A DNA stretch of 64,000 nt from Lysobacteraceae bacterium. Lineage in GTDB: Bacteria > Pseudomonadota > Gammaproteobacteria > Xanthomonadales > Xanthomonadaceae. The DNA is taken from positions 496,001 to 560,000 of the forward strand of contig SCUI01000010.1 of assembly GCA_004297225.1 (NCBI GenBank), in the 5' to 3' direction. A program made the translations under genes and the position numbers. Below, one piece after another: positions 16,303 through 23,896 of the stretch. The notes beneath the pieces were generated by a model, which was given only the letters and a program-made list of their open reading frames with translations, did no database searches and was not told the origin of the DNA. The stretch's first letter is position 1, and every line of letters starts with the position of its first letter.

Positions 16303-17358
16303 ATGCGCAGCGCCGATCCCGCCCTGGAAACCCTGTGGTCGCCGTTCGACGCGGGCTTGCTCCACTGGCCTGGCGACGGCGGTGCGCTGTTCATGGGCGC
16401 GCGCGCCGGCTGGCCGCTGCAGGGGCGGCCGCTGCCCGGGCTGGTCTGCGAGCAGGCGTGGAAGCCGCAGGCGGACGCCTTGCAGCGCCAGGGCCTGTCG
16501 GTGGTCGCGGGTGACGACGCGAAAACCCACTATCCGTTGGTGTTGCTGTTGCCACCGCGCCAGCGTGAACAGGCGCGCGCATGGTTTGCGCGCGCGCTGG
16601 CGCGACTGGCGCCCGGCGGCACGGTCCTGGCCTGCATGCCGAACAAGGAAGGCGCGAAATCCGGCGAAGCCGACCTGGCGCGGCTGGCGGGTCCGTTGCG
16701 CAGCGACGCCCGCAATCATTGCCGGGTGTTCTGGAGCGCGCCGCTCGACTCGCCCGCCGATCCCGCGCTCGTCGAAGCCTGGCAAGCGCTGGATGCGCCA
16801 CGCTGGATCGAGGACGCCGGCGTACCGGGTGGCCGCTTCCTGAGCCGGCCGGGCGTGTTCGCCTGGGATCGCGTGGACCCCGCATCGCGCCTGCTGGCCG
16901 AATGCCTGCCGGCGAACCTGCAGGGCGACATCGCCGACCTCGGCGCCGGCTGGGGTTATCTCGCCGGGCAACTGCTGGTGCGCAACCCGGCCATCGCCTC
17001 GCTCGACCTGTACGAGGCCGACGCGAACGCGCTGGCGCTGGCGCGCGGGAACCTGCAGGCCTGGGGCGCAGGCGCGCCCATCGGGTTCCACTGGCACGAC
17101 GTCGCCGACGGCGTGCCGCGCCGCTACCACGCGATCGTGAGCAACCCGCCCTTCCATGCCCAGGGCCGCGAGGAACGGACCGACCTGGGGCGTGCGTTCA
17201 TCGCCGCCGCCGCCGATGCATTGCATCCCGGCGGACGCCTGTTCCTGGTCGCGAATCGCCACTTGCCGTACGAAGCCGGGTTGGGCGGGCTTTTCGCCAG
17301 CGTGCGCCTGCTGGCGCAGCGCGACGGCTTCAAGGTCATCGAGGCGCGGCGCGCATGA
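16303..17358 (+). CDS. rsmC: RsmC-like 16S rRNA guanine-N2 methyltransferase
   Basis: 351 residues with the RsmC/RlmG two-domain layout: a degenerate N-terminal methyltransferase-like domain (about 1-175) and a catalytic C-terminal domain. The latter has the SAM-binding motif DLGAGWGYL (about 210-218), an acidic LYEAD, and the NPPFH motif at about 281-285 typical of N2-guanine methylation. RsmC modifies G1207 of 16S rRNA. The neighbouring rsuA, overlapping by 4 bp, also modifies 16S rRNA, which supports a ribosome role. RlmG is the main alternative. Confidence 0.82.
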   Translation: MRSADPALETLWSPFDAGLLHWPGDGGALFMGARAGWPLQGRPLPGLVCEQAWKPQADALQRQGLSVVAGDDAKTHYPLVLLLPPRQREQARAWFARALARLAPGGTVLACMPNKEGAKSGEADLARLAGPLRSDARNHCRVFWSAPLDSPADPALVEAWQALDAPRWIEDAGVPGGRFLSRPGVFAWDRVDPASRLLAECLPANLQGDIADLGAGWGYLAGQLLVRNPAIASLDLYEADANALALARGNLQAWGAGAPIGFHWHDVADGVPRRYHAIVSNPPFHAQGREERTDLGRAFIAAAADALHPGGRLFLVANRHLPYEAGLGGLFASVRLLAQRDGFKVIEARRA

Positions 17359-18056
17359 AGCTGGTGAAGCTGCTGGCGAACCTCGGCTACGGCAGCCGCA
17401 AGGAGGTGGCGCGCATGTTCCGCGAAGGCCGCGTCACCGATGCGTCGGGCGAAGTGCTGTACGCCGACGACCAGCCCGCGCACGCCGGCGTGCGGGTCGA
17501 CGGCGAGCCGCTGGACCCGGCACCCGGCATGGCGTTGCTGCTGCACAAGCCGGTCGGTTACACCTGCTCGACGCGCGATCCGGGCCGCATCGTCTACGAC
17601 CTGCTGCCGCCGCGCTTCCGTTTGCGCTCGCCGCTGCTTTCGCCGGTGGGGCGGCTGGATCGCGACACCAGCGGCGCGCTGCTGATGACCGACGACGGCG
17701 CGCTGCTGCACCGGATCGTGTCGCCGAAGTCGAAACTGGCCAAGGTCTACGAAGCGACGCTGGCCGGCGACCTGCGCGGCGACGAGGCCGCGATCTTCGC
17801 CGGCGGCACGCTGATGCTCGACGGCGAGGACACCCCGCTGGCGCCGGCGCAGCTCGATGCGCTCGGCCCACGCCGGGCGCGACTGGTGCTCACCGAAGGC
17901 CGCTACCACCAGGTCCGCCGCATGTTCGCCGCAGTCGGCAACCATGTCGAAGCATTGCACCGGCCGCGCATCGGCGGCCTGGACCTGGGGGAACTGGCGC
18001 CCGGCGCCTGGCGGCTCCTGGATCCGGAGTCGCTGGCGGCGTTGTGGGAACGCTGA
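17355..18056 (+). CDS. rsuA: 16S rRNA pseudouridine synthase RsuA
   Basis: 233 residues. An N-terminal S4-like RNA-binding domain (about 1-52) precedes the RsuA/RluB/E/F catalytic domain. Catalytic Asp102 lies in GRLDRDTSG, and the family motifs LLHKPVGYTCS and EGRYHQVRRMF are present. RsuA makes pseudouridine 516 in 16S rRNA. The length fits RsuA better than the longer RluB. Start overlaps the rsmC-like stop (ATGA). Confidence 0.9.
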   Translation: MKLVKLLANLGYGSRKEVARMFREGRVTDASGEVLYADDQPAHAGVRVDGEPLDPAPGMALLLHKPVGYTCSTRDPGRIVYDLLPPRFRLRSPLLSPVGRLDRDTSGALLMTDDGALLHRIVSPKSKLAKVYEATLAGDLRGDEAAIFAGGTLMLDGEDTPLAPAQLDALGPRRARLVLTEGRYHQVRRMFAAVGNHVEALHRPRIGGLDLGELAPGAWRLLDPESLAALWER

Positions 18057-18204
18057 CTGCGGCGCAACGCGCATCAGCGGCGCGATCGTCGTCACACCCT
18101 CGACACATCGGTGAATCGACGCCGTTGTTTTCGCGCATGAAGGCTTGCCGGGGCTGAAGCAACCGCGCAAGGATGCGGCGGTTATCCCCCACACCGAGGT
18201 TCGC

Positions 18205-18975
18205 ATGGACACCAGGAAACATCTGCTCGGCGCGGCGCTTGCCGCGAGCATCGCGGCGATCGCCGCTCCCGTGATGGCGCAGGACACGCCACCGGACACG
18301 ATCGAGGATGCCGATGCCTCCGGCAACATGTTCGATCGCCTGGTCGAGCGTTACTCCACGCTGCTGGGTTCGCCGGATTCCGCCGCGGCGATGATCACCG
18401 CGCTGCGCGAAGGCAGCGACTTCACCGTGACCACCACCACCACCGTGGACGATCCCGACGACGCCGATGGCGACGGCGAACTGGTCGAGACCACGACGAC
18501 CACCACCACCGTCGCCAACACTGCCGGCCCGATGGGTTGGGGCGAGGTCAACGGCGCGCTGGCGATCGCCGGCAAGCTGGTGGCCGACGGCACGTTTGCC
18601 ACGTTCGAATCGGCCCTGCTGGGCACGCCGGACATCACCGACGCCAATGGCAATATCGTGGCCGGCACCGCCGGCATCCTGCAGATGCGCAGCGACGGCA
18701 TGGGCTGGGGCGAAATCGCCAATGAGCTCGGCTTCTCGCTGGGCTCGGTGATCGGCAACGGCAAGGACCTCCAGGCACTGGAGGCGGATGTCGCCGCCCG
18801 CGGCCAGGGAAATGCCTCGCGCCCGACCGGGCGTCCGGACACCGCCGGCAAGCCCGATCGCGCGGAACGTCCCGAGCGCATGGAGCGCCCGCAACGACCC
18901 GAGCGCGCCGAACGGCCCGAGCGCCCTGAACGTCCCGAGCGTCCCGAACGTCCCGAACGCCCGTCGCGCCCCTGA
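18205..18975 (+). CDS. exported protein with duplicated MGWGE motif and Arg-Pro-Glu repeat tail
   Basis: 256 residues. A signal peptide is cleaved near Val-Met-Ala/Gln at 26. Two Thr-rich patches occur in the first half. The motif MGWGE occurs twice (residues 110 and 166), each followed by a helical segment, so an internal repeat is likely. The last 45 residues are a basic-acidic repeat of Arg-Pro-Glu units encoded by 9-base DNA repeats at about 18890-18970. The start at 18205 was chosen because it gives the signal peptide and follows GAGG; frame upstream to 18145 is open. The following gene, 21 bases on, encodes an outer membrane-like barrel, so the pair may work together. Function unknown. 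Confidence 0.72.
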   Translation: MDTRKHLLGAALAASIAAIAAPVMAQDTPPDTIEDADASGNMFDRLVERYSTLLGSPDSAAAMITALREGSDFTVTTTTTVDDPDDADGDGELVETTTTTTTVANTAGPMGWGEVNGALAIAGKLVADGTFATFESALLGTPDITDANGNIVAGTAGILQMRSDGMGWGEIANELGFSLGSVIGNGKDLQALEADVAARGQGNASRPTGRPDTAGKPDRAERPERMERPQRPERAERPERPERPERPERPERPSRP

Positions 18976-18996
18976 TCCCACGCCAAGGATGCCTCG

Positions 18997-19797
18997 ATGA
19001 TGCGAGTTGCCCTGTGTTGCGGCCTGTTGCTGGCCGCTTCGACCACCGTGGCCCAGGCGCAGGAAGGACTGTCGCTTTCGGTCGGCGCCGACTACAGCAC
19101 TGGCGAATACGGCTCGGAGACGACGACCGAGATTTTTTCGGTCCCGTTCTCCGCGAAGTGGACCAGCGACCGCTGGACCTGGAAAGCGAGCCTGCCGTGG
19201 CTGCGGGTCGACGGTGATCCCAGCGTGCTCCCGGGGCTGGGCGGAGTCATCAACACCAACCCGCGTGGGCGCGGCCGCGGCGGCACCCCCGTTCCGGACC
19301 CGACCGAACCGGTCGAGAGCGGGGCCGCTTCGGGGATCGGCGACCTGCGCCTGTCGGCGACCTATGCCTTGTCCACGGGGCCGCTCGGAGTCGACCTGAC
19401 CGGCCTGGTCAAGGTGCCGACGGCGGACGAGGACAAGGGCCTGGGCACGGGCGAAACCGACTACGGCATCGCCGTGGACCTGTATCGCGACTTCGATGGC
19501 ACGCTGCTGTTCGGCGGCGCCGGCTATACGCTGCTGGGCGACAACGAATACCTGCCCTTGCGCAACGTCGCCAACGCCAACATCGGTGCCAGCAGGACCA
19601 TGGGTACCGGCACGCTGGGCCTCGTGTACGACTGGAGGCAGGCGGCGACCGAAGGCCGCGACGATCGCAGCGAGCTCACCGGCTTCTACTCGACACGTGC
19701 GGGCGAGCGCGGCAAGGTCCAGGTCTATGCCAGCGCCGGGCTTTCGGACGGCAGCCCCGACTGGGGCGCGGGCGTGAACTTCACCACCGGCTTCTAG
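18997..19797 (+). CDS. outer membrane beta-barrel protein (transporter-like)
   Basis: 266 residues. The signal peptide is cleaved near Ala-Gln-Ala/Gln at 21. The rest alternates polar and hydrophobic residues in many short strands (for example LSLSVGADYSTGEYG and TLLFGGAGYTLLG). It ends in Phe, the usual outer-membrane barrel terminus. The layout resembles the transporter-like barrel family annotated as MetA-pathway of phenol degradation, but the substrate is unknown. An AAGGA site precedes ATG 18997. Probably one operon with the 18205 gene. Confidence 0.75.
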   Translation: MMRVALCCGLLLAASTTVAQAQEGLSLSVGADYSTGEYGSETTTEIFSVPFSAKWTSDRWTWKASLPWLRVDGDPSVLPGLGGVINTNPRGRGRGGTPVPDPTEPVESGAASGIGDLRLSATYALSTGPLGVDLTGLVKVPTADEDKGLGTGETDYGIAVDLYRDFDGTLLFGGAGYTLLGDNEYLPLRNVANANIGASRTMGTGTLGLVYDWRQAATEGRDDRSELTGFYSTRAGERGKVQVYASAGLSDGSPDWGAGVNFTTGF

Positions 19798-19833
19798 TCC
19801 GGACGGGCCTTCCGCCGGGTCCGGCGGTGGCCC

Positions 19834-20757
19834 ATGCTCGACGGCATGGATGCCCATGCCGTCGAGAACCCGTCCGCCGCCGCGCGCAGGCGCCTGCGCG
19901 CCAGCCTGATGATGCTCGGCTGCGTGCTGGTGTTCTGCCTGATGGACGCCTTGCTGAAGGTGCTGTCGGCGCACTACCCGCCGTTCCAGGTGGCGGCGCT
20001 GCGCGGGGCTTCGTCGTTGCCGTGGGTGCTGGCGTGGGCGGCGATGACCACCGGCCTGCGGCCACTGCTGCGCGCGCGCTGGTCGCTGCACCTGCTGCGC
20101 GGCGCACTGGGCATCATGATGATGGCGGCGTTCGTGTATGCGCTGCGGACGCTGCCGCTGTCCACGGCCTACACGATTTTCTTCGTCGCGCCGTTGCTGA
20201 TCACCGCGTTGAGCGTGCCGTTCCTCGGCGAACACGTCGGCCCGCGGCGCTGGACGGCGATCGCGATCGGCTTCGTCGGCGTGCTGGTGGTGTTGCGTCC
20301 CACCAGCGGCGACGCGCTCTCGCTGGCCGGGTTCGCGGTGCTGCTGGCGGCGCTGGGCTACGCAGTGTCGGCGATCACCGTGCGGATCCTCGCGCGCACC
20401 GACTCGAGCCAGCAGATGGTGGTCTGGCTGATGGCGTTGATGGCCGTTGGCGCCGGCGCGCTGGCGTGGCCGGGCTGGCAGCCGCTGCGCCTGGAGCACG
20501 CCTGGCTGGTCGTGGGGCTGGGCGCGTTCGGCGCGCTGGGCCAGTACCTGATCACCGAGGCCTTCCGCCTCGGCGAAGCCTCGCTGCTGGCGCCGCTGGA
20601 GTACACCGCGCTGGCTTGGGGCGTATTGCTGGACCTGGTGGTCTGGGGCGTGCTGCCCGGTGCGGTGACCTGGCTGGGCGCCGCGATCATCGTCGGCAGC
20701 GGGTTGTACCTGATCCACCGCGAAGGTCGCGCACAGTTGCACTCCTACAACACATAG
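19834..20757 (+). CDS. EamA/DMT-family permease
   Basis: 307 residues with ten hydrophobic segments in two five-helix repeats. Recognisable features are CLMDALLKVLSAHYP near the start, LPLSTAYTIFFVAPLLITALS ending the first repeat, and GEASLLAPLEYTALAWGVLLD in the second; this last pattern is typical of the RhaT/YdcZ-like EamA subgroup. Inner-membrane exporter of unknown substrate. Its last 13 bases overlap the convergent glycosylase gene. Confidence 0.9.
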   Translation: MLDGMDAHAVENPSAAARRRLRASLMMLGCVLVFCLMDALLKVLSAHYPPFQVAALRGASSLPWVLAWAAMTTGLRPLLRARWSLHLLRGALGIMMMAAFVYALRTLPLSTAYTIFFVAPLLITALSVPFLGEHVGPRRWTAIAIGFVGVLVVLRPTSGDALSLAGFAVLLAALGYAVSAITVRILARTDSSQQMVVWLMALMAVGAGALAWPGWQPLRLEHAWLVVGLGAFGALGQYLITEAFRLGEASLLAPLEYTALAWGVLLDLVVWGVLPGAVTWLGAAIIVGSGLYLIHREGRAQLHSYNT

Positions 20758-21485
20758 AGCTTCTGGCAGGCTTCGCAGAAGAACGCGCGGCGGCGGGCCC
20801 GGCCGAGTTCCTTGCGGTAGCTCAATCGATTCCCGTCCCGCGGGCAATGGGTCTTCGTGTGCACCTGGTAGTGCTTCTTCAGCACGAACGCCTTCTTCCA
20901 TTCCAGGAAGTCGAAGCTGTATTCGCGCGCCTGTGCCACCAGTTCCGCCTGCTTCTTCGGCGGCAGGGCGCCGACCTCGCTTTCCGGGTGCACGCGGATC
21001 CGCCACAGCACTTCGTTCTTGATGATGTTGCCGACGCCGGCGAACCATTCCTGATCGAGCAACGCATCTGCGGCGAGCACGTGCGGGCTGGCGCGCAGCC
21101 GCTTGCGGGCCCTGGCCGGGTCCCAGTCGTCGGACATGACGTCCAGGCTCCAGTCGTACAGGTCGTCGAGGTCGCCTTCCAGGAACTGCACCGAGCAGGC
21201 ATACAGGTCCAGGCGCCCGTTGGCGAACCGCAACGTCAGCCTCGGGTTGGCGTCATCGCGCGGGTCGTCCACGCGATAGCGGCCGAACAGCATGAAATGG
21301 ATGCGCAGGACGAAGCCGTCGAACGCGAGCAGGAAGTGCTTGCCCCAGCTGCGGACCGCGCGCACGGTCCTGCCCTGCATGCGCTGGATGTCCTGGCGGC
21401 TGTTTCCCGACACCTCGCGGACGCGCTTGCCGGCGAACTTCGCCGCTTCCTCGCGCAGGAGGACGATGGTGGGGCCTTCGGGCAT
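20745..21485 (-). CDS. Fpg/Nei-family DNA glycosylase (Nei-like)
   Basis: 246 residues of a base-excision repair enzyme. It begins MPEGPT, giving the catalytic N-terminal Pro and Glu after Met removal. The helix-two-turn-helix region has QEWFAGVGNIIKNEVLW. A C-terminal zinc finger has CPRDGNRL and CEACQ. These features fit endonuclease VIII or formamidopyrimidine glycosylase; PTIVLLREEA and the short length point to a Nei-like protein acting on oxidised pyrimidines. The exact substrate is uncertain. Confidence 0.85.
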   Translation of the reverse strand: MPEGPTIVLLREEAAKFAGKRVREVSGNSRQDIQRMQGRTVRAVRSWGKHFLLAFDGFVLRIHFMLFGRYRVDDPRDDANPRLTLRFANGRLDLYACSVQFLEGDLDDLYDWSLDVMSDDWDPARARKRLRASPHVLAADALLDQEWFAGVGNIIKNEVLWRIRVHPESEVGALPPKKQAELVAQAREYSFDFLEWKKAFVLKKHYQVHTKTHCPRDGNRLSYRKELGRARRRAFFCEACQKLYVL

Positions 21486-21517
21486 GGCCCCACGCTAGGC
21501 GCGCCGGCGTGAAACAC

Positions 21518-21583
21518 TTGTGGGAGCGGTTGTGGGAGCGACGCGAGTCGCGACTGCCGTCGCGGCTTGCGCCGCTCCCACAA
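21518..21583 (+). repeat. palindromic repeat, full copy plus a 5' partial copy
   Basis: A complete palindromic unit at 21530-21583 begins TTGTGGGAGCG and ends CGCTCCCACAA, with an inner GCGAC/GTCGC pair. A truncated copy of the left end lies directly before it (21518-21529). It sits between the glycosylase gene and the 3' end of the OmpW-like gene, where it could form a stable hairpin in the porin mRNA. It is one of five sites of the same family in this window. Confidence 0.9.
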
Positions 21584-21595
21584 GGCAGCCCGTGG

Positions 21596-22243
21596 CTAGA
21601 ACCTGGCGCCGATGCCGAGTTCCAGGATCACCGGGTTGAGGTCGGCATCGCCGGCATCCACGCCGTTGACCTCCACGTCCGCGCCGCCGTGCAGGTAGCG
21701 CGCGTCGGCACGCGCGAACACGCCCGGGGTGACGTTGAGGTCCACGCCGACGGTCGCCATCGGGCCATTGGCGGTACCGATGCCGATGTGGTCGCCGGCG
21801 AGCGGACCGATGTTGTCCTGGTCCTCGTCGCTGATGTTGTTCTGGTAATAGCCCAGGCCGACGAACGGCCGCACGGTCTCGTTGCCGTCGCGGAAGTGGT
21901 ACTGCGCGCTCAGCGCCCATGGCTGCGAGGAGGCGGTGCCGATCTTGCCGTCGTCCGTGCGCATGCGATGGTCGAACTTGCTGGCGGCGCCCCAGCCCTC
22001 GAAGGCGACGTGGTCATTGAGGTAGTAGCTCAGGCCGACGGTGGCGGCCGGCGAGCCGTCGAATTCGGTTTCCATGCCGGCGACTTCGGCGTCGCCGGTC
22101 GGTTCGGAATGGGCGAAGCCGCCGACGACGGCGAATTTCTTGCCGCTGGCCCCGTCCTGGGCGAAGGCCGGCGCCGACAGGCCGGTCAGGGCCGCGGCGG
22201 TGGCGACGGCGAGCAGGCGCGTGCGGGTGGGAATGGATTGCAT
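21596..22243 (-). CDS. OmpW-family outer membrane protein
   Basis: 215 residues. A signal peptide is cleaved near Ala-Phe-Ala/Gln at 29. The mature part shows OmpW-like strands: VGLSYYLNDHVAFEGWGA, then QPWALSAQYHF, VRPFVGLGYYQN and a closing ELGIGARF that ends in Phe. OmpW forms a narrow eight-stranded barrel for small hydrophobic molecules. The start at 22243 is preceded by AGAGGAGACC and begins the signal peptide. A palindromic repeat follows the stop by 12 bases. Confidence 0.85.
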   Translation of the reverse strand: MQSIPTRTRLLAVATAAALTGLSAPAFAQDGASGKKFAVVGGFAHSEPTGDAEVAGMETEFDGSPAATVGLSYYLNDHVAFEGWGAASKFDHRMRTDDGKIGTASSQPWALSAQYHFRDGNETVRPFVGLGYYQNNISDEDQDNIGPLAGDHIGIGTANGPMATVGVDLNVTPGVFARADARYLHGGADVEVNGVDAGDADLNPVILELGIGARF

Positions 22244-22479
22244 GGTGGTCTCCTCTTGGTTCTTCGAAGCCCTTGGGGAGTAGGGCGTGGGCCACGCTAT
22301 CGGGCCGCGCATGAACGCCCGCGGCTGCGCACCGCGGCGCGCATGGAACACGAACGGCGTTCCACGGCGCCTGTGCGGCCTCGCGGAGCGGGTGCTTTCA
22401 CCGGTCCGCGACCGCGCTGTAGCCCGCCTGACCGAAGCGCGCCACAATACGAGGTCCCCACATGCCCGAGGTCCCGTCC

Positions 22480-23886
22480 ATGGCCGAGTTGAAGGAAGCG
22501 CGCGTCCCCGACATCGGCGGCTACGACGACGTGCCGGTGATCGAGGTGCTGGTCGCCGTCGGCGACACCATCGCCGCCGACCAGGGCCTGGTGACGCTGG
22601 AATCCGACAAGGCGACCATGGAAGTGCCGGCGCCGTTCGCCGGCGTCGTGCGCGAACTGAAGGTCAAGGTGGGCGACACCATTTCCGAAGGTGGCGTGGT
22701 GGCGATGATCGAAGTCGCTGGCGACGCGCCTGCCGCCGCGGCGACCCCGGCGCCGGCCGCGGAACGCGCGCAGCCGGAGGCACCGTCGGAAAAGGTGCGC
22801 AGCGTCGAGACCGGGACCGCCGCACCGGCGACCCACGTGCCGGCAAAGCCGGACAAGCTGGCGCAGGACAGCATGGAGGACGCGCGCCGCGGCCCGGCCG
22901 CGCCACCCGTGCGTTTCGAGGCGGCGGCGGTGGATCCCGGCCAGGTGCCGTACGCCAGCCCCGCGGTGCGCCTGTTCGCGCGCGAGCTCGGCGTGGACCT
23001 GTCGCAGGTGACGGGCAGCGAGCGCGGCGGCCGCATCGGCAAGGACGACGTGCGCGAGTTCGTGAAGTCGGCGATGCAGGGCGGCGGCGCGCCGCGCGCC
23101 GCCGGCGGTGGTGGCGGCCTCGACCTCCTGCCGTGGCCGAAGATCGATTTCTCGAAGTTCGGCGAAGTGGAAACGCGCGAGCTCTCGCGCATCCAGAAGC
23201 TCAGCGGCGCCAACCTGGCGCGCAACTGGGCGATGATCCCGCACGTCACCCAGCACGATGATGCCGACATCACTGAGCTGGAGGACCTGCGAGTCGCGCT
23301 CAACGAGGAAAACGCCAAGGCGGCACGCAGTTCTGGAGCGTCCAAGGGCGGTGCCTCGAAGGTGACGCTGCTCGCCTTCATCATGAAGGCCAGCGTCGCG
23401 GCATTGCAGAAGTACCCCCAGTTCAACAGCTCGCTGGATGCCGACGGCCAGCACCTGGTGCTGAAGAAGTATTTCAACATCGGCTTCGCCGCGGACACGC
23501 CCAACGGGCTGGTGGTGCCGGTGGTGCGAGACTGCGACCGCAAGGGCGTGATGGAGATCGCCGCCGAGACCGCCGAGCTCGCGGCCAGGGCGCGCGAGGG
23601 CAAGCTGGGCCCGGCCGAGATGCAGGGTGGCTGCTTCACCATCAGTTCGCTGGGCGGCATCGGCGGCACCAAGTTCACGCCGATCGTCAACGCGCCCGAA
23701 GTCGCGATCCTGGGCGTGTCGAAATCCGAAATCCGGCCGGTGTGGAACGGCACGGAGTTCAAGCCGCGGCTGCTGCTGCCGCTGTCGCTGAGTTACGACC
23801 ATCGGGTGATCGACGGCGCCGCCGCGGCGCGGTTCGCCGCCTACCTCGCGCAGCTGCTCGGCGACATGCGCCGGGCGATGCTCTGA
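22480..23886 (+). CDS. aceF: pyruvate dehydrogenase E2, dihydrolipoyl acetyltransferase
   Basis: Transfers acetyl groups from lipoate to CoA and forms the PDH core. The lipoyl domain is at about 1-80 with lipoyl Lys44 in ESDKATME. An Ala/Pro-rich linker and an E3/E1-binding domain (about 155-190, PYASPAVRLFARELGVDLS) follow. The catalytic acyltransferase domain ends with the DHRVIDG motif. There is a single lipoyl domain. Start 22480 matches the expected N-terminus (MAELKEA); ATG 22462 is also in frame. Both are preceded by the same GAGGTCCC sequence, as if the start region had been duplicated. aceE is not adjacent. lpdA follows after 10 bases, and the first 50 residues of the two proteins are nearly identical. 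Confidence 0.93.
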   Translation: MAELKEARVPDIGGYDDVPVIEVLVAVGDTIAADQGLVTLESDKATMEVPAPFAGVVRELKVKVGDTISEGGVVAMIEVAGDAPAAAATPAPAAERAQPEAPSEKVRSVETGTAAPATHVPAKPDKLAQDSMEDARRGPAAPPVRFEAAAVDPGQVPYASPAVRLFARELGVDLSQVTGSERGGRIGKDDVREFVKSAMQGGGAPRAAGGGGGLDLLPWPKIDFSKFGEVETRELSRIQKLSGANLARNWAMIPHVTQHDDADITELEDLRVALNEENAKAARSSGASKGGASKVTLLAFIMKASVAALQKYPQFNSSLDADGQHLVLKKYFNIGFAADTPNGLVVPVVRDCDRKGVMEIAAETAELAARAREGKLGPAEMQGGCFTISSLGGIGGTKFTPIVNAPEVAILGVSKSEIRPVWNGTEFKPRLLLPLSLSYDHRVIDGAAAARFAAYLAQLLGDMRRAML

Positions 23887-23896
23887 GGGCGGTGCG

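Noticed and set aside
13780-17262. 1160-codon open frame on the minus strand
   Set aside because: It runs antisense through trehalase, the EAL gene and the rRNA methyltransferase, all with clear motifs. Its translation is Arg/Ala/Gln/His-rich without domains, as expected from reverse reading of GC-rich codons.
17890-21048. 1052-codon minus-strand open frame
   Set aside because: It overlaps four supported plus-strand genes and part of the glycosylase gene in another frame; its composition is that of a GC-rich shadow.
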